From NCBI RefSeq assembly GCF_012396605.1, contig NZ_JAAXPW010000023.1, positions 1-53,846 on the forward strand: a stretch of DNA of 53,846 bases, read 5' to 3'. A model generated the notes under the pieces. The model searched no databases and was not told where the DNA came from. It was given only the letters and a program-made list of their open reading frames with translations. Position numbers and translations under genes: made by a program. The stretch comes from Ureibacillus thermosphaericus. Lineage in GTDB: Bacteria > Bacillota > Bacilli > Bacillales_A > Planococcaceae. Below are positions 20,346-28,578 of the stretch, piece after piece (position 1 is the first letter of the stretch; each line of letters begins with the position of its first letter).

Positions 20346-21815
20346 ATGGGAAAACCGACTGGATTTTTGGAGTATAAAAGACAAAATGCCCAGTATCGAA
20401 ATCCACTAGAAAGACTTCAAGACTGGAAGGAAATATCAACATTACCTTCTGAAGACTTGTTAAAAACTCAAGCAGCTCGATGTATGGATTGCGGTGTTCC
20501 ATTTTGTCAAAATGGCTCTACTGTAGGAGGAATGTCGACAGGTTGCCCGGTATTTAATTTAATTCCTGAATGGAATGAGCTTGTATACCAAGGTAAATGG
20601 AAAGAGGCTTATGAACGATTAAGCAAAACAAATCCATTTCCAGAGTTTACTGGAAGAGCATGTCCGGCTCCTTGTGAAGCTGGATGTGTCGCTTCCCTTT
20701 ATGAAAGCTCCGTAACCATTAAAAGTATAGAGTGGGCAATCATCGAAAAAGCTTTTGAAGAAGGTTGGGTAACACCTGACATTCCAGAAAAACGAACAGG
20801 AGTAAAGATTGCGGTAATTGGATCTGGACCAGCTGGTTTAGCTAGTGCACATGAGTTAAATAAATATGGGCATTCAATAACAGTATTTGAAAGAGCAGAT
20901 CGAATCGGAGGATTGCTCACTTATGGCATTCCAAAAATGAAAATTGAGCAACACGTAGTTGATCGTCGAATCCATCTGATGGAACAAGCGGGAATTACCT
21001 TCTTAACAAACGTTGAAGTTGGGAAAGATTATTCGATTGACCAATTACAATCAGAGTTTGATGCGGTCATTCTTTGCACAGGTGCAACGAAACCTCGTGA
21101 TCTACAAATTAACGGAAGAAATTTAAAAGGGATCCACTTTGCGATGGATTATTTACACGCCAATACGAAAAGTATGCTGGATTCAGATTTTAAAAATGGT
21201 CAATATATTTCTGCTGAGGGAAAAGATGTGGTAGTAATAGGCGGCGGTGATACAGCAGTCGATTGTATCGCTACTGCTCTAAGACAAAATTGTAAAAGTG
21301 TCGTCCAATTCGATATTTATCCGAAACGTCCATCAGAACGTACGCCTGATAATCCATGGCCACAATATCCAATGACATATAAGTTGGATTACGGTCAAGA
21401 AGAAGCGCTAGCGAAATTTGGAGATGATCCAAGGCTATTTACAACTACTGCATTAGAATTTATTGGTGATGATAACGGTCAACTTGTTGCTGTGAAAAGT
21501 GTTGGTATGAAAACGACATTGAATGAAAAAGGTGAAAAAATTCGAGAACCGATACCAAATACAGAGAAAATGATACCTGCTCAACTAGTGTTACTGGCAA
21601 TCGGATTTGAAGGACCAGAACAACAATTATTTGAACAATTAAATATTGATATTAAAAACTTGAAAAATAGTAGTGCTTACAAAACAAATATAGACAACGT
21701 GTTTGTTGCTGGCGATGCAAGACGTGGTCAAAGTTTAATTGTATGGGCAATTCAAGAGGGAAAAGAAGCCGCAAAATCTTGTCATCAGTTAATAACAAAC
21801 AAAGTAAACCTATAA
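20346..21815 (+). CDS. gltD: Glutamate synthase, small subunit
   Basis: FAD- and NADPH-binding subunit that passes electrons to the large subunit. The N-terminal part has the cysteine pattern of two 4Fe-4S clusters: RCMDCGVPFC near 48, then GCP and CPAPCEAGC near 100-110. Two dinucleotide folds follow: IAVIGSGPAGLASA near 160 and VVVIGGGDTAVDC near 295. Length 489 aa matches the family. The ATG at 20346 follows GTGGTGA, 22 bases after gltB. It is called GltB in B. subtilis. Confidence 0.95.
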   Translation: MGKPTGFLEYKRQNAQYRNPLERLQDWKEISTLPSEDLLKTQAARCMDCGVPFCQNGSTVGGMSTGCPVFNLIPEWNELVYQGKWKEAYERLSKTNPFPEFTGRACPAPCEAGCVASLYESSVTIKSIEWAIIEKAFEEGWVTPDIPEKRTGVKIAVIGSGPAGLASAHELNKYGHSITVFERADRIGGLLTYGIPKMKIEQHVVDRRIHLMEQAGITFLTNVEVGKDYSIDQLQSEFDAVILCTGATKPRDLQINGRNLKGIHFAMDYLHANTKSMLDSDFKNGQYISAEGKDVVVIGGGDTAVDCIATALRQNCKSVVQFDIYPKRPSERTPDNPWPQYPMTYKLDYGQEEALAKFGDDPRLFTTTALEFIGDDNGQLVAVKSVGMKTTLNEKGEKIREPIPNTEKMIPAQLVLLAIGFEGPEQQLFEQLNIDIKNLKNSSAYKTNIDNVFVAGDARRGQSLIVWAIQEGKEAAKSCHQLITNKVNL

Positions 21816-21831
21816 TTTTAGGAGGGTTAAA

Positions 21832-23082
21832 GTGCAGACTGAAGATTATATACAACAATTATTTGCCGATCGAATTGGGGGTCCTTCATTCGGTTTAAAG
21901 GAAGAAATATTCAAATTTGAAAAAATTAAAAGAGCTAAAAGAATAGCCATTAAAGAAAAACCGGATATGGCTTTAATTGATTTGGGAGTCGGTGAACCTG
22001 ATGCAATGGCAGACAAAAGAGTAGTTGAAAAACTATTCGAAGAAGCCTTAAAACCTGAAAACCGATTTTATTCAGATAATGGCATACATGAATTTAAAGT
22101 GGCTGCTTCCCGCTATATGTCAGAGGTATTTGGAGTAAATGGTTTAGATCCTGAAACAGAAATTAACCATGTTATTGGATCTAAATCAGGACTCAGTTTA
22201 CTGCCAGCTGCTTTCATTAACCCAGGGGACATTACATTAATGCCATCACCATGTTATCCGGTGCTAGGAACTTATACAAAATACTACGGTGGCGAAGTTG
22301 TTTATCTTCCATTATTAAAAGAAAATAACTTTTTGCCTCGCCTTGATCAAATTGATCAAGAAGTATTAAAGAAAGCAAAACTGCTCTATTTAAATTATCC
22401 CAATAACCCAACTGGTGCAGTAGCGACGAAACAGTTTTTTGAAGAAGTTATTGAGTTTGCAAAAAGCAATCAATTAATCGTCGTCCATGATGCAGCATAT
22501 GCCGCATTAATGTTCGACGGTGAGAAGCCACTCAGCTTTTTATCGGTACCTGGTGCAAAAGAGATAGGAGTTGAAATCCATTCCTTATCCAAGTCTTTCA
22601 ATATGACTGGATGGAGAATCGGGTTTATTGCTGGAAATGCAAAATTAATAAAAGCTTTTCAAACGGTAAAGGATAACAGCGATTCTGGTCAATTTATTCC
22701 AATCCAAAAAGCTGCAAGTTACGCTTTATCCCACCCTGAAATAACCGAACAAACAGCAAATAAATATTCCCGTCGCCATGAATTACTAGTGAATATTCTT
22801 CGTGGGTGTGGTTTTCAAGTGGAAAAACCGAAAGGCTCTTTTTACTTATATGCTGAAGCTCCAATCGGGGTCAAAGATGGGCCTTCCTTTCAAACAGCGG
22901 AAGATTTTTCCCAATACCTTATTCGAGAACATTTGATTTCAACAGTTCCGTGGGATGATGCAGGGAGTTTCGTAAGATTTTCCGTTACCTTTGAAGCTAA
23001 TTCAGAAGAAGAAGAACAGCAAGTGATGAAGGAAATTGAAAGACGATTGAAAGGAGTTCAGTTTATTTTCAAAGGAAGGTGA
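21832..23082 (+). CDS. dapL: LL-diaminopimelate aminotransferase (DapL type)
   Basis: PLP-dependent fold type I aminotransferase of 416 aa. The PLP lysine is Lys254 in HSLSKSFNMTGWRIGF; other landmarks are LGVGEPD, YSDNGIHEFK, NYPNNPTGA and the substrate arginine in FVRFSVT. DapL transfers an amino group from glutamate to tetrahydrodipicolinate, giving LL-DAP in one step and bypassing the acylation steps. dapF starts 4 bases downstream and would convert LL-DAP to meso-DAP, which is the main reason for this call over a general PatA-like aminotransferase. The GTG start has an ideal AGGAGGG site. It lies between gltD and glnA, which supply and use its amino donor. Confidence 0.78.
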   Translation: MQTEDYIQQLFADRIGGPSFGLKEEIFKFEKIKRAKRIAIKEKPDMALIDLGVGEPDAMADKRVVEKLFEEALKPENRFYSDNGIHEFKVAASRYMSEVFGVNGLDPETEINHVIGSKSGLSLLPAAFINPGDITLMPSPCYPVLGTYTKYYGGEVVYLPLLKENNFLPRLDQIDQEVLKKAKLLYLNYPNNPTGAVATKQFFEEVIEFAKSNQLIVVHDAAYAALMFDGEKPLSFLSVPGAKEIGVEIHSLSKSFNMTGWRIGFIAGNAKLIKAFQTVKDNSDSGQFIPIQKAASYALSHPEITEQTANKYSRRHELLVNILRGCGFQVEKPKGSFYLYAEAPIGVKDGPSFQTAEDFSQYLIREHLISTVPWDDAGSFVRFSVTFEANSEEEEQQVMKEIERRLKGVQFIFKGR

Positions 23083-23086
23083 TGAA

Positions 23087-23962
23087 ATGTATTTTACAAA
23101 AATGCATGGTTTAGGAAACAATTATATTTTTATTAATTTACTAGAAAATACTTTGCAAGAACAAATACTTCCAACTCTAGCAAAAAATCTTTCTGATGTG
23201 AGATTTGGAATTGGTTCTGACGGGATGATTCTTATTTGCGATTCAAAAGTAGCCGACTTTCGAATGCGTATCTTTAACGCAGATGGTTCAGAGGGGAAAA
23301 ATTGCGGAAATGGATTAAGATGTGTAGCGAAATATCTATATGATCATCAATTTATAGATTCAACGTGTTTTACTATAGAAACACTTGGCGGTATCGTTGA
23401 GGTTCACATTTCTCAAGAAAATACAAAAGAAGTGGAATTCGTCACAGTTGATATGGGTGAACCGAAATTGTTAAAAGGAATGATTCCAATGAAAGGTGAC
23501 CCAACAACAAAGACTATCAATGAACCATTGACGATAGGAGGAAATGTTTACTACTTAACTTGTGTTTCAATGGGTAACCCTCACGCCATTATGTTTGTTG
23601 ATGATGTTCATAATGTACCGTTAGAAACAATCGGCCCAATGATTGAATTCTCCGATTTATTCCCTGAAAGAGTAAATGTTGGTGTTGTAGAGGTAAAAAA
23701 TGACAATGAAATCGACTATCGAGTTTGGGAAAGAGGCTCTGGTTTAACAATGGCTTGCGGTACAGGTGCTTGTGCGGCGGTTGTCGCAGCCACGCTCAAT
23801 GGAAAACTGAAGCAAAACCAAGTAATAACAGTCCATCTTCCAGGAGGTGATTTAGAAATTCATTGGGATGAACATAACCACGTTTGGAAAAAAGGCAGAG
23901 CAGAATACATTTGCCACGGTGAAATAAAATTAGATTATTTCACAAAAGAAACAATGCTGTAA
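23087..23962 (+). CDS. dapF: Diaminopimelate epimerase
   Basis: PLP-independent epimerase converting LL-DAP to meso-DAP for lysine and, depending on the wall type, peptidoglycan. Both catalytic cysteines are in their motifs: GKNCGNGLRCVAKY near 73 and TMACGTGACAAVV near 225. The start MYFTKMHGLGNNY is the family N-terminus. Length 291 aa is normal, with a slightly extended tail. The GGAAGGTG ribosome site lies at the dapL stop codon, so translation of the pair is probably linked. Confidence 0.95.
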   Translation: MYFTKMHGLGNNYIFINLLENTLQEQILPTLAKNLSDVRFGIGSDGMILICDSKVADFRMRIFNADGSEGKNCGNGLRCVAKYLYDHQFIDSTCFTIETLGGIVEVHISQENTKEVEFVTVDMGEPKLLKGMIPMKGDPTTKTINEPLTIGGNVYYLTCVSMGNPHAIMFVDDVHNVPLETIGPMIEFSDLFPERVNVGVVEVKNDNEIDYRVWERGSGLTMACGTGACAAVVAATLNGKLKQNQVITVHLPGGDLEIHWDEHNHVWKKGRAEYICHGEIKLDYFTKETML

Positions 23963-24011
23963 CAAGCAATCAAATAAATGAAATTTCAATAGATAATAGG
24001 AGGAATTTAAT

Positions 24012-25352
24012 ATGAAAAAAAATTATACAAAAGAAGACATTTTAAAAATTGCTGAACAGGAAAATGTGCGCTACATTCGGTTACAATTTACAGATCTATT
24101 TGGAATTATTAAAAATGTTGAAATACCGCTTAGTCAATTACCAAAAGCTTTAGATAACAAGATTATGTTTGATGGTTCTTCTATTGAAGGATTTGTAAGA
24201 ATCGAAGAATCAGATATGTATTTATATCCCGATTTAAATACTTGGCTTATCTTCCCTTGGGAAGCAGAACAAGGTAGAAAAATTGCACGTTTAATTTGTG
24301 ATGTATATTTACCAGATGGTACTCCTTTCCCTGGTGATCCCCGTGGCGTATTAAAACGGGTACTAAAGGAAGCGAATGAACTTGGATTTACAGCAATGAA
24401 CGTAGGTCCAGAACCGGAATTCTTTTTGTTTAAAGCAGATGAACATGGCAATCCAACAATGGAGTTGAACGACAATGGAGGTTACTTCGATTTAGCTCCA
24501 ACAGATTTAGGGGAAAACTGCCGTCGTGATATTGTTCTTACCTTAGAAGAAATGGGCTTTGAAATTGAAGCATCCCACCATGAAGTTGCCCCTGGACAAC
24601 ATGAAATTGATTTCAAATATTCCGATGCAGTCGATGCAGCCGATCAAATTCAAACATTTAAATTAGTAGTAAAAAATATTGCTAGAAAACATGGTCTACA
24701 TGCCACATTTATGCCAAAACCTCTCTATGGCGTAAACGGTTCAGGAATGCACTGTCACCAATCTCTATTCCGCGGTAAAGAAAATGCCTTCTTTGATGAG
24801 AAAGATGAATTAGGATTAAGTGAAACTGCTAAACAATATTTAGCCGGAATTTTAAAACATGCTTATAGTTTTGCAGCCATTACAAATCCGACAGTCAATT
24901 CTTATAAGCGATTAGTTCCTGGTTATGAAGCACCTTGTTATATTGCATGGTCAGGAAAAAATCGTAGTCCACTCGTTCGTATCCCAGCAAGCCGTGGTTT
25001 AAGTACCCGCATTGAATTAAGAAACCCAGATCCATCCGCAAACCCATATCTTGCCCTAGCTGTAATGCTGGCAGCTGGTTTAGATGGCATTAAAAATAAA
25101 TTAACACTTTGTGACCCAGTAAACTCTAACATTTATAAAATGGATGAGGAACAATTAGATCAATTAAACATTCGCAGTCTACCAGCTAGTTTAAAAGAAG
25201 CGATTGACGCACTCGAACAAAATGAAGTCATTAAAGCTGCACTTGGCGAACATATTACAACGCACTTTATTGAAGCAAAACGTATTGAATGGGATGAATT
25301 TAGAATCAACGTGCATCCATGGGAACGTGAACGTTATATCACTTTATATTAA
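24012..25352 (+). CDS. glnA: Glutamine synthetase, type I-alpha
   Basis: Dodecameric enzyme making glutamine from glutamate, ammonium and [44 protein letters not shown] and the substrate loop [13 protein letters not shown] are intact. At 446 aa it lacks the insert of type I-beta enzymes, as in Bacillus (444 aa). Arg63 ([10 protein letters not shown]) matches the B. subtilis Arg62 used in feedback inhibition, so control by glutamine rather than adenylylation is expected. It is not preceded by glnR, as it is in B. subtilis, but lies 49 bases after dapF and 21 before a PII gene. Confidence 0.96.
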   Translation: MKKNYTKEDILKIAEQENVRYIRLQFTDLFGIIKNVEIPLSQLPKALDNKIMFDGSSIEGFVRIEESDMYLYPDLNTWLIFPWEAEQGRKIARLICDVYLPDGTPFPGDPRGVLKRVLKEANELGFTAMNVGPEPEFFLFKADEHGNPTMELNDNGGYFDLAPTDLGENCRRDIVLTLEEMGFEIEASHHEVAPGQHEIDFKYSDAVDAADQIQTFKLVVKNIARKHGLHATFMPKPLYGVNGSGMHCHQSLFRGKENAFFDEKDELGLSETAKQYLAGILKHAYSFAAITNPTVNSYKRLVPGYEAPCYIAWSGKNRSPLVRIPASRGLSTRIELRNPDPSANPYLALAVMLAAGLDGIKNKLTLCDPVNSNIYKMDEEQLDQLNIRSLPASLKEAIDALEQNEVIKAALGEHITTHFIEAKRIEWDEFRINVHPWERERYITLY

Positions 25353-25373
25353 CTACTTAAAGGAGGACGTTAT

Positions 25374-25715
25374 ATGAAAAAAGTTGAGGTAATTACGCGT
25401 CCAGAAGTGTTTAAAGAATTGCGAGATAATTTATTCTCAATTGGAGTCGGTGGCATGACCGTTACGGAAGCTGCCGGTACAGGCAAACAAAAAGGTGTGG
25501 AGGGGATGTTTCGAGGTACAACTTTTGAAATTAAAGTATTGCCAAAGTTGAAAATTGAATTGGTTGTAGAAGATGGGAAAGTAGATCAAGTGATAGAAGT
25601 GATTCAAAGAACATGCAAAACTGGATCGGTAGGTGATGGAAAAATTTTTATTATCCCTGTTGAAGAAGCAATTCGCATCCGAACAGGGGAACATGGTAAA
25701 GAAGCGATTATATAA
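25374..25715 (+). CDS. glnK: PII nitrogen-regulatory protein, GlnK-like
   Basis: Trimeric signal protein that binds ATP/ADP and 2-oxoglutarate and here probably gates the adjacent ammonium channel. It has 113 aa with the usual core and the C-terminal signature RTGEHGKEAI. In the T-loop (37-55, reading GTGKQKGVEGMFRGTTFEI) position 51, Tyr in E. coli GlnB, is Phe, and position 46 is also Phe, so uridylylation is excluded. Position 49, Ser in cyanobacterial PII, is Thr. Control should therefore be by ligands alone. The pair glnK-amtB is classic; glnA just upstream adds glutamine synthetase as a possible partner. Confidence 0.93.
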   Translation: MKKVEVITRPEVFKELRDNLFSIGVGGMTVTEAAGTGKQKGVEGMFRGTTFEIKVLPKLKIELVVEDGKVDQVIEVIQRTCKTGSVGDGKIFIIPVEEAIRIRTGEHGKEAII

Positions 25716-25736
25716 GTTGAGAGGAGTCGAGTGAAG

Positions 25737-27122
25737 ATGAAGAAAAAAATGCTATCTATTTTTCCATTATTATTGTTCGCTGCAATGCCAGCTTATGCAC
25801 AAGCACCAACTGTTGAGTCGATAGAATTGTCTGTGAATCTAGTTTGGGTCATGTTAGGTGCTATATTAGTATTCTTCATGCATGCTGGATTTACTTTGGT
25901 GGAAACAGGATTTACGAGAGCAAAAAACTCGTTAAACATCATCATGAAAAACTTCTTAACGATTAGTATTGTTTCCATTTTGTATTATCTTGTTGGCTTC
26001 GGTTTGATGTTTGGTGATTCAGCTGGAGGTATGTTTGGAACAAATGGATTTTTCTTATCGGGAAGAGAAGATATCGACTTTTTCGTATTCCAAGCAATGT
26101 TTGCTGCAACTTCCATTACCATTATTTCAGGTGCTGTAGCAGAACGGATAAGAATCATGAGCTATATAATGATTGCTGTTGCAATGAGCATCATTGTTTA
26201 TCCTATCATAGGCCATTGGGTTTGGTCAGGTGACGGATGGCTTGCACAGCTCGGATTTACAGATTTTGCTGGTTCCACAGTGGTGCACTTAACTGGTGCG
26301 ATTGCCGCATTAACCGTTGTCATCTTCCTCGGGCCTCGTATCGGAAAATATACAGGTAAAAAGGTCAATGTGATTCCAGGCCATAACATACCTCTAGGTG
26401 CTTTAGGTGTATTCGTACTTTGGTTAGGCTGGTTTGGTTTCAACGGTGCAAGCACCCTTGCAGCAGATACAAGTTTAGTACCACATGTCATTGCAACGAC
26501 ACTACTTTCTACATCGGCAGCTTTTGTGACGTCTGCCGTTTATACAAAAATCCGCTTTGGAAAAATTGATCCGTCCATTTCACTAAATGGTGTACTCGGT
26601 GGATTAGTAGGGATTACAGCAGGTGCAGCAGATATTTCCATTCTAGGTTCAATTATAGTTGGATTCGTATCAGGTATTTTATTAGTAGAAGGTGTTCGTT
26701 TCTTAGATGCAAAAGTACGTGTCGATGATCCGGTTGGTGCTATTGCTGTTCATGGTATTTGTGGTATTTGGGGCACTCTTGCAATCGGATTGTTCTCGAC
26801 AGCTAGCGGTTTATTCTATGGGTATGGAGCTTCTCAACTAGGCGTTCAAGCAATTGGAGTTTTAGCCGTTATCAGTTATACATTCTTAATTGTAAGTGTT
26901 GCAACAGTTCTGATTAACTTTATTCATCCGATTCGTGTATCAAGCGAAGATGAAATTGCAGGTCTCGATTATTCTGAACATGGCTCTTATGCATATGAAT
27001 GGAGTCAAACCTTGCTTGAAAGAGTAATCAATGGCAATGACGAAAAACCTGAACACGGTTTAGGTTTAGCCGATCGTTTGAATAATCTAGGACACGGGGT
27101 AGTAAAAAGTAAAACTTCTTAA
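25737..27122 (+). CDS. amtB: Ammonium transporter (Amt family)
   Basis: Trimeric membrane channel for ammonium. A cleavable signal peptide (MKKKMLSIFPLLLFAAMPAYA) is followed by eleven hydrophobic helices. The pore histidines are in STVVHLTGAIAA and AVHGICGIWGTLA. The C-terminal tail of about 60 residues is where PII binds. Length 461 aa. ATG at 25737 is preferred over the GTG six bases upstream because GAGGAG is then at a better distance. It is the last gene of the gltB operon, followed by a strong terminator. Confidence 0.95.
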   Translation: MKKKMLSIFPLLLFAAMPAYAQAPTVESIELSVNLVWVMLGAILVFFMHAGFTLVETGFTRAKNSLNIIMKNFLTISIVSILYYLVGFGLMFGDSAGGMFGTNGFFLSGREDIDFFVFQAMFAATSITIISGAVAERIRIMSYIMIAVAMSIIVYPIIGHWVWSGDGWLAQLGFTDFAGSTVVHLTGAIAALTVVIFLGPRIGKYTGKKVNVIPGHNIPLGALGVFVLWLGWFGFNGASTLAADTSLVPHVIATTLLSTSAAFVTSAVYTKIRFGKIDPSISLNGVLGGLVGITAGAADISILGSIIVGFVSGILLVEGVRFLDAKVRVDDPVGAIAVHGICGIWGTLAIGLFSTASGLFYGYGASQLGVQAIGVLAVISYTFLIVSVATVLINFIHPIRVSSEDEIAGLDYSEHGSYAYEWSQTLLERVINGNDEKPEHGLGLADRLNNLGHGVVKSKTS

Positions 27123-27199
27123 GTTGTTTTGAGTGGGAAATTCATACAGTGGGTTAACATTGTTTTGCGATTCTATTGAAGATCTGGAGACAATACTTT

Positions 27200-27230
27200 C
27201 AGCCTGAGGAAGATTTCCTCAGGCTTTTTT
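27200..27230 (+). terminator. Terminator of the nitrogen operon
   Basis: AGCCTGAGGAA (27201-27211) pairs with TTCCTCAGGCT (27215-27225), with a 3-base loop and six T. It marks the end of gltB-amtB. Confidence 0.9.
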
Positions 27231-27285
27231 AATTTGTACAAAGATACATCCGTTACCACACTAACTAGTTGGAAAATGGATGTGA

Positions 27286-27414
27286 AATGGGAATAAGATT
27301 GACGCCAGAAACCAGTTAATCGAAGAAGGTAAACAGTATATGGTTACGTATAAATGGAATAATAAAAACCCTGATGAAAGGAAATTAATTCAAATTATGC
27401 CTGTCAATAATTAA
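27286..27414 (+). pseudogene. Remnant open frame after amtB, unknown
   Basis: A 42-codon open frame ends at 27414 and reads ...ARNQLIEEGKQYMVTYKWNNKNPDE...MPVNN. It has no start codon with a ribosome site at its head; the first Met is at 27340, preceded weakly by GAAGGT. It is followed at once by a strong terminator, so it looks like the 3' end of a lost gene. The family was not recognised. Confidence 0.3.
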
Positions 27415-27443
27415 TAGATTTGATGATTCCCTAAAACCAGTAG

Positions 27444-27478
27444 GCGACGATTCATAAGTATGAATCGTTGCTTTTTTT
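27444..27478 (+). terminator. Intrinsic terminator immediately 5' of the group II intron
   Basis: GCGACGATTCA (27444-27454) pairs with TGAATCGTTGC (27461-27471), followed by seven T. The intron begins two bases after the T run, the insertion position known for group IIC introns. Confidence 0.85.
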
Positions 27479-27479
27479 A

Positions 27480-28119
27480 GTGCGCCTGGCATGGGTGTAA
27501 TCTATAGGGTGTAAGTCCCGAACTGTGAAGGCAGAAGTAACAGTTAGCTTAACGCAAGGGTGTCCTTGGTGACGCGGAATCTGAAGGAAGCGAGCGGCAA
27601 ACTTCCGGTCTGAGGAACACGAACTTCATATAAGGCTAGGTATCATTGGATGAGTTTGCTAAACAAAACAAAGTCCTTTCTGCCAAAGGTGGTACAGAGT
27701 AAATGAAGCAGATAGATGGAAGGAAAGATTACATTCTTACCCGGGGAGGTCTGGCGGATATGTGAAGTACGCTTCATAACCTACTTAGTGATAAGTAGCT
27801 GAACCGTCAGAAGTCAGCAGAGGTCATAGTATTAGTTGGTTTAGAACTACTAAGAAGGACCGAACAATTAAGAGAGAATAGCCCTTGGCATTCAGTGAGT
27901 CATGATGAACACAGAAAACGTAGTACCTCACTTGAGGAAGGAAGCGGTGAATCCCGTGGGAGACCTCTTGGAGGGTGGAGTGACCACTGGCATAAAGAGA
28001 ACAGCTATTCACGGAAGTTATAAAGACTTGCGTCAATCATCTTAATTGAACCGCCGTATACGGAACCGTACGTACGGTGGTGTGAGAGGACGGGAGTTAA
28101 TCGCTCCCTCCTACTCGAT
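27480..28119 (+). mobile_element. Group IIC-type intron without reverse transcriptase, complete ribozyme ends
   Basis: A 640-base element from GTGCG (27480) to ...CGAT (28119), obeying the group II boundary rule. From memory, domain I to III sequence (for example GGGTGTAAGTCCCGAAC, TCTGAAGGAAGC, CAAAACAAAGTCCTTTCTGC and TTACCCGGGGAGGTCTGG) follows the Oceanobacillus iheyensis group IIC intron closely. Domain V has the CGC triad, and domain VI follows. Domain IV, where a reverse transcriptase of about 420 aa should lie, holds only a 47-codon frame (27902-28045: MMNTENVVPHLRKEAV...DLRQSS) with no RT motif. This copy cannot move by itself but might splice, or be mobilised by a protein supplied from elsewhere. 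Confidence 0.88.
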
Positions 28120-28408
28120 TAAATTGTAAAGTCTGATTTGTATGACTTTAAAACTATTTAATTTTGTTTTATAAGAGATAAAATCATATTTTGGTAAGAT
28201 GGAAAATTAGACTGATTACACTAAATGAAAAATAAATCGATAATTCTAAAGTTTTACAAAATAAAGATTTTAAAAGAATATATCAAAAAGTTAGAAATTT
28301 ATATCGATATAATAATGGGTTTTTTTTCAGCAAGTGTTGATTTAGAAAAGAAGATATTTCTTTTTAGGATCAATGCATGAATTTTATATTTTAAATACTG
28401 GAGGTTAA
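28120..28408. other. AT-rich intergenic stretch after the intron
   Basis: Very AT-rich and without a convincing gene, promoter or strong hairpin. It separates the intron from the small frame and chemoreceptor downstream. Confidence 0.4.
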
Positions 28409-28510
28409 ATGAAGTATGAGAAGATCTTAATTATTTTCCCAAGATTTACTTTTAACATTAATTATCAACATTATTCCAAACCAGTTAAGCTAAATAAATT
28501 AAACAAATAG
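28409..28510 (+). CDS. Possible small protein, 33 aa, unknown
   Basis: ATG at 28409 has an ideal ribosome site (TGGAGG, 6-7 bases upstream). The frame reads [16 protein letters not shown]...[10 protein letters not shown] and ends at 28510, 68 bases before the chemoreceptor. It is basic with one short hydrophobic stretch and resembles no family known to me. The ribosome site is the only positive evidence; in such AT-rich DNA it could be chance. Confidence 0.25.
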   Translation: MKYEKILIIFPRFTFNINYQHYSKPVKLNKLNK

Positions 28511-28578
28511 AAAACAAAAATTTCAAAATCAGTTTTAGGCAAAGGAGATGCCACTTTTCAACTAGGGGAGGACTATCA

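Noticed and set aside
27824-28036. Reverse open frame within the group II intron
   Set aside because: The intron RNA structure on the forward strand explains this sequence; no ribosome site or known domain.
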